From an uncultured Muribaculum sp. (lineage in GTDB: Bacteria; Bacteroidota; Bacteroidia; Bacteroidales; Muribaculaceae), in the NCBI GenBank assembly GCA_910587665.1, contig CAJUMZ010000002.1, positions 189,269 to 253,268 of the forward strand: a stretch of DNA of 64,000 bases, in the 5' to 3' direction. Position 1 is the stretch's first letter. Each line of letters begins with the position of its first letter. A model generated the notes under the pieces. The model was not told the DNA's origin and ran no database searches. It was given only the letters and a program-made list of their open reading frames with translations. This document shows positions 60,628 to 64,000 of the stretch, one piece after another. The position numbers and the translations under genes are program-made.

Positions 60628-61767
60628 CTACTTTTGAATATGTACATCCATCTGAGGGAACGGGAAATGCAGCCCTTTCTCAGGTAATTCTTTGTAAAAC
60701 CGTTCATTCATCTCAAAATACAATTCCCAATAGGTGGATGCCGGAGTCCATGCCCTTACCACAAGGTCGATACTGCTTGAATTGAGAGTATTCAGTGCGA
60801 CAAACGGCGAGCGGTCAGCCTTTGCGAGCATAGCTTTTGCCATGGCGTGGCGTTCTTCAATTTTCTGTGAAATAGTCACCGCCCTTTTCTTGCTTATAAA
60901 CGCACGACGCCACCAAGGAAGCTCCGACTGAGTCTGCAACGACGGCTCACCCATCTCAGTAGCCTCGGCGGTAACGCTGTGTTCTACCGGCATCCGACGC
61001 TCAATGCGGTCATCTTCAACATATTTCTTTACTACACGAGGATCATCACGGAGCATGTCAAGAATGGCTTCCTTAGCCATCGCCACGTCGTCACCATACG
61101 CGATTGACACTGTCCAGTCTACGCGCCGGTAATCCTCTTTCGAGTAATTATTTATAGAGCTGGTCGACAGAGGACCGTTAGGTATGATTATCTGCTTGTT
61201 GTCAGGGGTATTGATTATTGTGCTGAATATCTGTATCTCCTTTACAGTCCCGGCAAATCCTTGCGCCTCAATATAGTCGCCGATCTTATATGGCTTCAAG
61301 AGCAATATAAGCACTCCCCCGGCAAAGTTTTGCAGCGTGCCGCTCAACGCAAGACCGATAGCGACACCTGCCGATGCGAATATCGCGAGAAATGAACTTG
61401 TCTCTATCCCGAGAATACCGATTACAGTCACCACAAGGATGAAGTAAAGCAATATGTTGATCAGGCTCAGGATAAATGTCGACAAAGATCGGTCAAGCTG
61501 ACGCCTTATGAATATAGACTCGACAATCTTGTAGATCCTTTTTATAATGAATTTGCCTACATAGAATACGAGTATCGCGATTGCGAGATGTATGGCAAAA
61601 TCTATCAACCCGCTTACCGCACGGTCTATAAACTCGTCAAACGACATATTTTCCAACGCCTTCATGCCGCCCGACGCTTTTGCCACCGTATCAGCCGGCG
61701 CCGCATCAGCCGCCGGAAACTGCGTTGCCGCGCTTTGAATAATCTGGTCAAATTGTCCTCCTGTCAT
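60628..61767 (-). CDS. MscS-family mechanosensitive channel, long form
   Basis: A 379-residue channel. An N-terminal Ala/Asp-rich stretch (about 1-45) precedes three membrane helices: about 53-72 (LIDFAIHLAIAILVFYVGKF), 92-118 and the pore helix ASAGVAIGLALSGTLQNFAGG (about 128-150). The beta domain has GDYIEAQGFAGTVKEIQIFST and the conserved IPNGPLSTSSINNYS. The C-terminal domain holds an insertion of about 60 charged residues (RIERRMPVEHSVTAEATEMG to KRAVTISQKIEERHA, about 240-305) not found in short MscS. It is unrelated in detail to the YbdG-like channel at 1134. Confidence 0.92.
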   Translation of the reverse strand: MTGGQFDQIIQSAATQFPAADAAPADTVAKASGGMKALENMSFDEFIDRAVSGLIDFAIHLAIAILVFYVGKFIIKRIYKIVESIFIRRQLDRSLSTFILSLINILLYFILVVTVIGILGIETSSFLAIFASAGVAIGLALSGTLQNFAGGVLILLLKPYKIGDYIEAQGFAGTVKEIQIFSTIINTPDNKQIIIPNGPLSTSSINNYSKEDYRRVDWTVSIAYGDDVAMAKEAILDMLRDDPRVVKKYVEDDRIERRMPVEHSVTAEATEMGEPSLQTQSELPWWRRAFISKKRAVTISQKIEERHAMAKAMLAKADRSPFVALNTLNSSSIDLVVRAWTPASTYWELYFEMNERFYKELPEKGLHFPFPQMDVHIQK

Positions 61768-61798
61768 AGGAATTTACTTGAATTTAATATACTACGCA

Positions 61799-62950
61799 TT
61801 AAAAGCCGAAAACCGGAGCTATGACATCCTGCCACCACTGCAGGTCATCATAACGACCGGGAATAGTTACGGCATCGCCGCTCTTCTCTAATATGTAACA
61901 CGACACCCCGTGGCAATTGTTCAATGCAATTGCGGGCAACGATAGGGACATGTTTGGCGTGTGCGCCTCATAGATCACAAACTTTGACATCACCGACCTG
62001 TAATCATCCATGCGGTTGTCCCCGCCGGTCAGCGACTCCATATAGTAGGTAAGGTCAAAAAAACAGTTCCGGAAGCTTGATGTACCGTATTGCTGCTGCA
62101 CATAGCCGGGAAGCGGCACATTATTATCATGCAATATGCAATGAACCGCCCAGGCCACCTCCTCGATATGCGACATATCATAGACCGCCATTGTGCAGCT
62201 ACGTGATCGGCCAGACATGGCATTGTAGCAATCAAACGTGTTTTTTGCGGCAACAATCAGATCGGGAGTCTCTTCAAAGAAGCATTTTATATTAAGATCA
62301 TACGGCATACCGTCAAGAGGCGTCTCTGCCGGAGAAGCCACTACAAAAGAAGCAGCGTCGCGTATCTCATAAAGAGACTCTATATTTCCCATAAAGCAGC
62401 AATCAAAATAAATGAAAGAGAAACGTTCTCCTTCCAATGCCTTGCCGAGATCAGGTATCGACATTTGGTAACTTCCGTCGATACCCCATGACTTGCTTAC
62501 TTTCTGTTCCGGGCTTTTACCGTAATCTATCCAGCCGCTTGCATGGCTCCAGAGGACAAGACCGTAGTCATCGGCAGGGGCGACTTCACGCATATCGGCA
62601 AAGACATTCCTCATAGCGGCAATGGAGACCGATGACAGTCCGTCGGTGTATTCCTTTATCTGCACTGTTCCCTCTTCAGTGACCTCAGAGAGAATACAAG
62701 TACCATCAAGATCGGCATGATAGATAAGCAACCTGCCGCCATTGAGCGCACCCTCGGCTACAGCTTCCTCCATCTCGGCAATATCCCTGTCATCATATAC
62801 ATATCCAAGACTGTTGTTAGCAGCCATGTACACCAAAACAGTCCTTTTTACTTCCTCCGGGGCATCAGGGACATCGGGCTTATCGGGTTCGTCATCTCCG
62901 CATGAAGTGACCACCAGGGCTAAGAGAAGTGCGATAATGTAATGCTTCAT
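61799..62950 (-). CDS. Clostripain-family (C11) cysteine peptidase lipoprotein
   Basis: From ATG 62950 the product is 383 residues with a lipoprotein signal (MKHYIIALLLALVVTSC, Cys17) and an acidic linker DEPDKPDVPDAPEE; a longer frame upstream would bury this signal. Catalytic residues of clan CD are visible: His in LWSHASGW (about residue 155) and Cys in FDCCFMGN (about 206). RTVLVYMAANNSLG at 36 is the usual start of the C11 fold. Such surface peptidases of gut Bacteroidota cleave after Arg/Lys or activate toxins; the substrate here is unknown. Confidence 0.9.
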   Translation of the reverse strand: MKHYIIALLLALVVTSCGDDEPDKPDVPDAPEEVKRTVLVYMAANNSLGYVYDDRDIAEMEEAVAEGALNGGRLLIYHADLDGTCILSEVTEEGTVQIKEYTDGLSSVSIAAMRNVFADMREVAPADDYGLVLWSHASGWIDYGKSPEQKVSKSWGIDGSYQMSIPDLGKALEGERFSFIYFDCCFMGNIESLYEIRDAASFVVASPAETPLDGMPYDLNIKCFFEETPDLIVAAKNTFDCYNAMSGRSRSCTMAVYDMSHIEEVAWAVHCILHDNNVPLPGYVQQQYGTSSFRNCFFDLTYYMESLTGGDNRMDDYRSVMSKFVIYEAHTPNMSLSLPAIALNNCHGVSCYILEKSGDAVTIPGRYDDLQWWQDVIAPVFGF

Positions 62951-62957
62951 AACAATG

Positions 62958-62965
62958 CAAAGGTA
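62958..62965 (-). promoter_or_regulatory. -7 element of the C11 peptidase gene
   Basis: Minus-strand TACCTTTG, only 7 bp from ATG 62950, implying a leaderless or nearly leaderless transcript. It also supports the later start codon. The -33 region is weak. Confidence 0.5.
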
Positions 62966-63040
62966 ACAATTCTTTTTGTTATAAATCATAAAATACTCTA
63001 AACACTATCTAACAGCAGGAAAACCTAACAGAAATACCGT

Positions 63041-63048
63041 TATATTTG
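63041..63048 (+). promoter_or_regulatory. -7 element of the TPR gene
   Basis: TATATTTG, a full match, 20 bp before ATG 63069. No good TTTG 20 bp upstream. Confidence 0.5.
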
Positions 63049-63068
63049 CAGCATAATAATCTTAGCAT

Positions 63069-63893
63069 ATGCAATCACATTTCAAGATAGCGATGGCAGC
63101 AGCCCCGTTTCTATGCGCGTCACCGACAGTTATGGCGCAATCTTATTTCGACCTCGTAGGTGACGCCGACAAAGCTATAAGCCAAGGAAAATGGGATGAA
63201 GCAGAATCCCTGCTTACCGAAGCCATCGAATCACAGCCCCTTAACCCTTCAAACATACTCCTGCTCTCCAACCTGGGTATAGTGCGCTATAATCTTGGCA
63301 AGGACAGCCTTGCAATCGCCACACTTGATGAAGCCCACCGCCGGGCGCCGGTGTCAGTGACCGTACTATCCAACAGGGCCCAGGTGTTTACCGCCATGGG
63401 GCGTGACAAGGAGGCATATGCCGACTACTCCCGTATAATCGAGCTTGACTCTACGCTTGTCGAGCCGCTGTATATGCACGCTATAATGTCGCTGCGACAG
63501 GACAAATTTGACACATCACTGGAAGATTGCAGGAAACTTGAAAAACTGTCACCTGAAACACAGGAAACACAGATTGCCTATGCCTCTTACTATTCGGCTA
63601 CAGAGCAATGGGAAAATGCACTGCCTTATTACACCGCAATATTAGAAAAAACGCCCTCTACAGAAATGTACGGGGCAAGGGCGGTGTGCTATCTGATGCT
63701 CCAACGTCTTAACGAAGCTTCAGCCGACATCACATCAGGGCTTGAACTTAATCCCGATGACGGCGAGCTATATTTATATCGTGCTTATCTTAATAAGATG
63801 CGCTACATGAATGATGATGCCCGCGCCGATCTTACAAAAGCCATCAAACTCGGAATCGACCGCCGACGCGCCATGCAGCTTCTTTCTGAATAA
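63069..63893 (+). CDS. Exported tetratricopeptide-repeat protein
   Basis: A 274-residue protein with an N-terminal signal (AMAAAPFLCASPTVMAQ) and about six TPR units covering the rest. Examples are AISQGKWDEAESLLTEAIES, NLGIVRYNLGKDSLAIATLD, NRAQVFTAMGRDKEAYADYS, ALPYYTAILEK and the last, YLNKMRYMNDDARADLTKAI. It is a periplasmic protein-protein scaffold with no enzymatic domain. It is divergent from the C11 peptidase and alone in its unit. Confidence 0.9.
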   Translation: MQSHFKIAMAAAPFLCASPTVMAQSYFDLVGDADKAISQGKWDEAESLLTEAIESQPLNPSNILLLSNLGIVRYNLGKDSLAIATLDEAHRRAPVSVTVLSNRAQVFTAMGRDKEAYADYSRIIELDSTLVEPLYMHAIMSLRQDKFDTSLEDCRKLEKLSPETQETQIAYASYYSATEQWENALPYYTAILEKTPSTEMYGARAVCYLMLQRLNEASADITSGLELNPDDGELYLYRAYLNKMRYMNDDARADLTKAIKLGIDRRRAMQLLSE

Positions 63894-63894
63894 T

Positions 63895-63938
63895 CATTAA
63901 GACTTTATGGACCTTAGGGTCATTAAGGACTTTAAGGG
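63895..63938 (+). repeat. Two imperfect CATTAAGGACTTTA repeats
   Basis: CATTAAGACTTTATGG (63895-63910) and CATTAAGGACTTTAAGG (63921-63937) are near-identical units in tandem after the TPR gene stop. Short and intergenic; possibly a simple-sequence repeat common in the genome. Confidence 0.55.
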
Positions 63939-63945
63939 CATGGGT

Positions 63946-63979
63946 AAAAAAAGAGGCTGCAAGGGTTGCTTGCAGCCTC
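63946..63979 (-). terminator. Terminator for a minus-strand gene beyond the window
   Basis: GAGGCTGCAAG (63953-63963) and CTTGCAGCCTC (63969-63979) form a perfect 11-bp stem with a 5-nt loop. The seven A at 63946-63952 become a T tract on the minus strand, so it ends a transcript coming from the right; it is not a good terminator for the TPR gene. Confidence 0.82.
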
Positions 63980-64000
63980 GAAGGGGGCGGTTACCTACTC

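Overview
The window looks like chromosomal DNA of a Bacteroidales bacterium, most likely Muribaculaceae (S24-7). The support is: Bacteroidota-type promoters (a TTG/TTTG element, about 20 bp, then TAnnTTTG) ahead of several genes; family-typical proteins such as GldH, TIGR02757, DUF4494 and a RicT-like PSP1 protein; an arginine-pathway carbamoyltransferase with the succinylornithine-type proline at residue 90; and a base composition near 50% GC, high for Bacteroides but usual for Muribaculaceae. The genus is inference. I saw no rRNA, tRNA, CRISPR array or intact insertion sequence.

Layout. 1-8.6 kb is housekeeping: the pheT end, a YebC regulator, an MscS channel, TIGR02757, two DUF1573 proteins coupled to MeaB, MnmD, a beta-carbonic anhydrase and a GH28 pectinase-like enzyme. 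8.6-11.5 kb is accessory: an inverted-repeat element, a small lipoprotein, then a compact ADP-ribose-related operon (Nudix/winged-helix regulator, NADAR protein, decayed ADP-ribosylglycohydrolase) whose promoter sits between two GCGT-N7-ACGC palindromes. 11.5-16.3 kb holds L31 type B, a biotin-dependent carboxyltransferase (OadA type) and a PBP1A.

16.4-23.7 kb is the most interesting block: five co-directional genes forming what I read as a synthase-dependent exopolysaccharide system. They are a TolC-like outer-membrane protein, a HlyD/Alg44-like membrane-fusion protein with a C-terminal SPOR-like domain, a cysteine-rich zinc-ribbon protein of probable signalling function, a processive family 2 glycosyltransferase, and a UDP-HexNAc 6-dehydrogenase of TviB/WbpA type that would supply uronic-acid precursor. 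A large two-part surface lipoprotein with its own promoter and terminator follows, then a hybrid two-component sensor.

29.9-35.1 kb is a tight minus-strand operon: a nucleotidyltransferase-aminotransferase fusion, an opine-dehydrogenase-like enzyme, a Wzx-type flippase and a LicD transferase. It reads as a pathway that makes, activates, exports or transfers a phospho-amine decoration for a surface glycan. 35.2-53.6 kb returns to core genes: arginine synthesis, formate/nitrite channel, YggS, an MFS sugar transporter, transketolase, rpsF-rpsR-rplI, cardiolipin synthase, two DUF4230 proteins, a coiled-coil protein and ZapA, a probable 6S-like RNA, RNase Y, RicT, GldH, an M24 peptidase and a CCA-type tRNA nucleotidyltransferase. 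53.6-55.8 kb is a decayed patch with a twice-frameshifted Schlafen/AlbA-type regulator. 55.8-64 kb has dus-recQ-recJ in one operon, a second MscS channel, a clostripain-family lipoprotein and a TPR protein.
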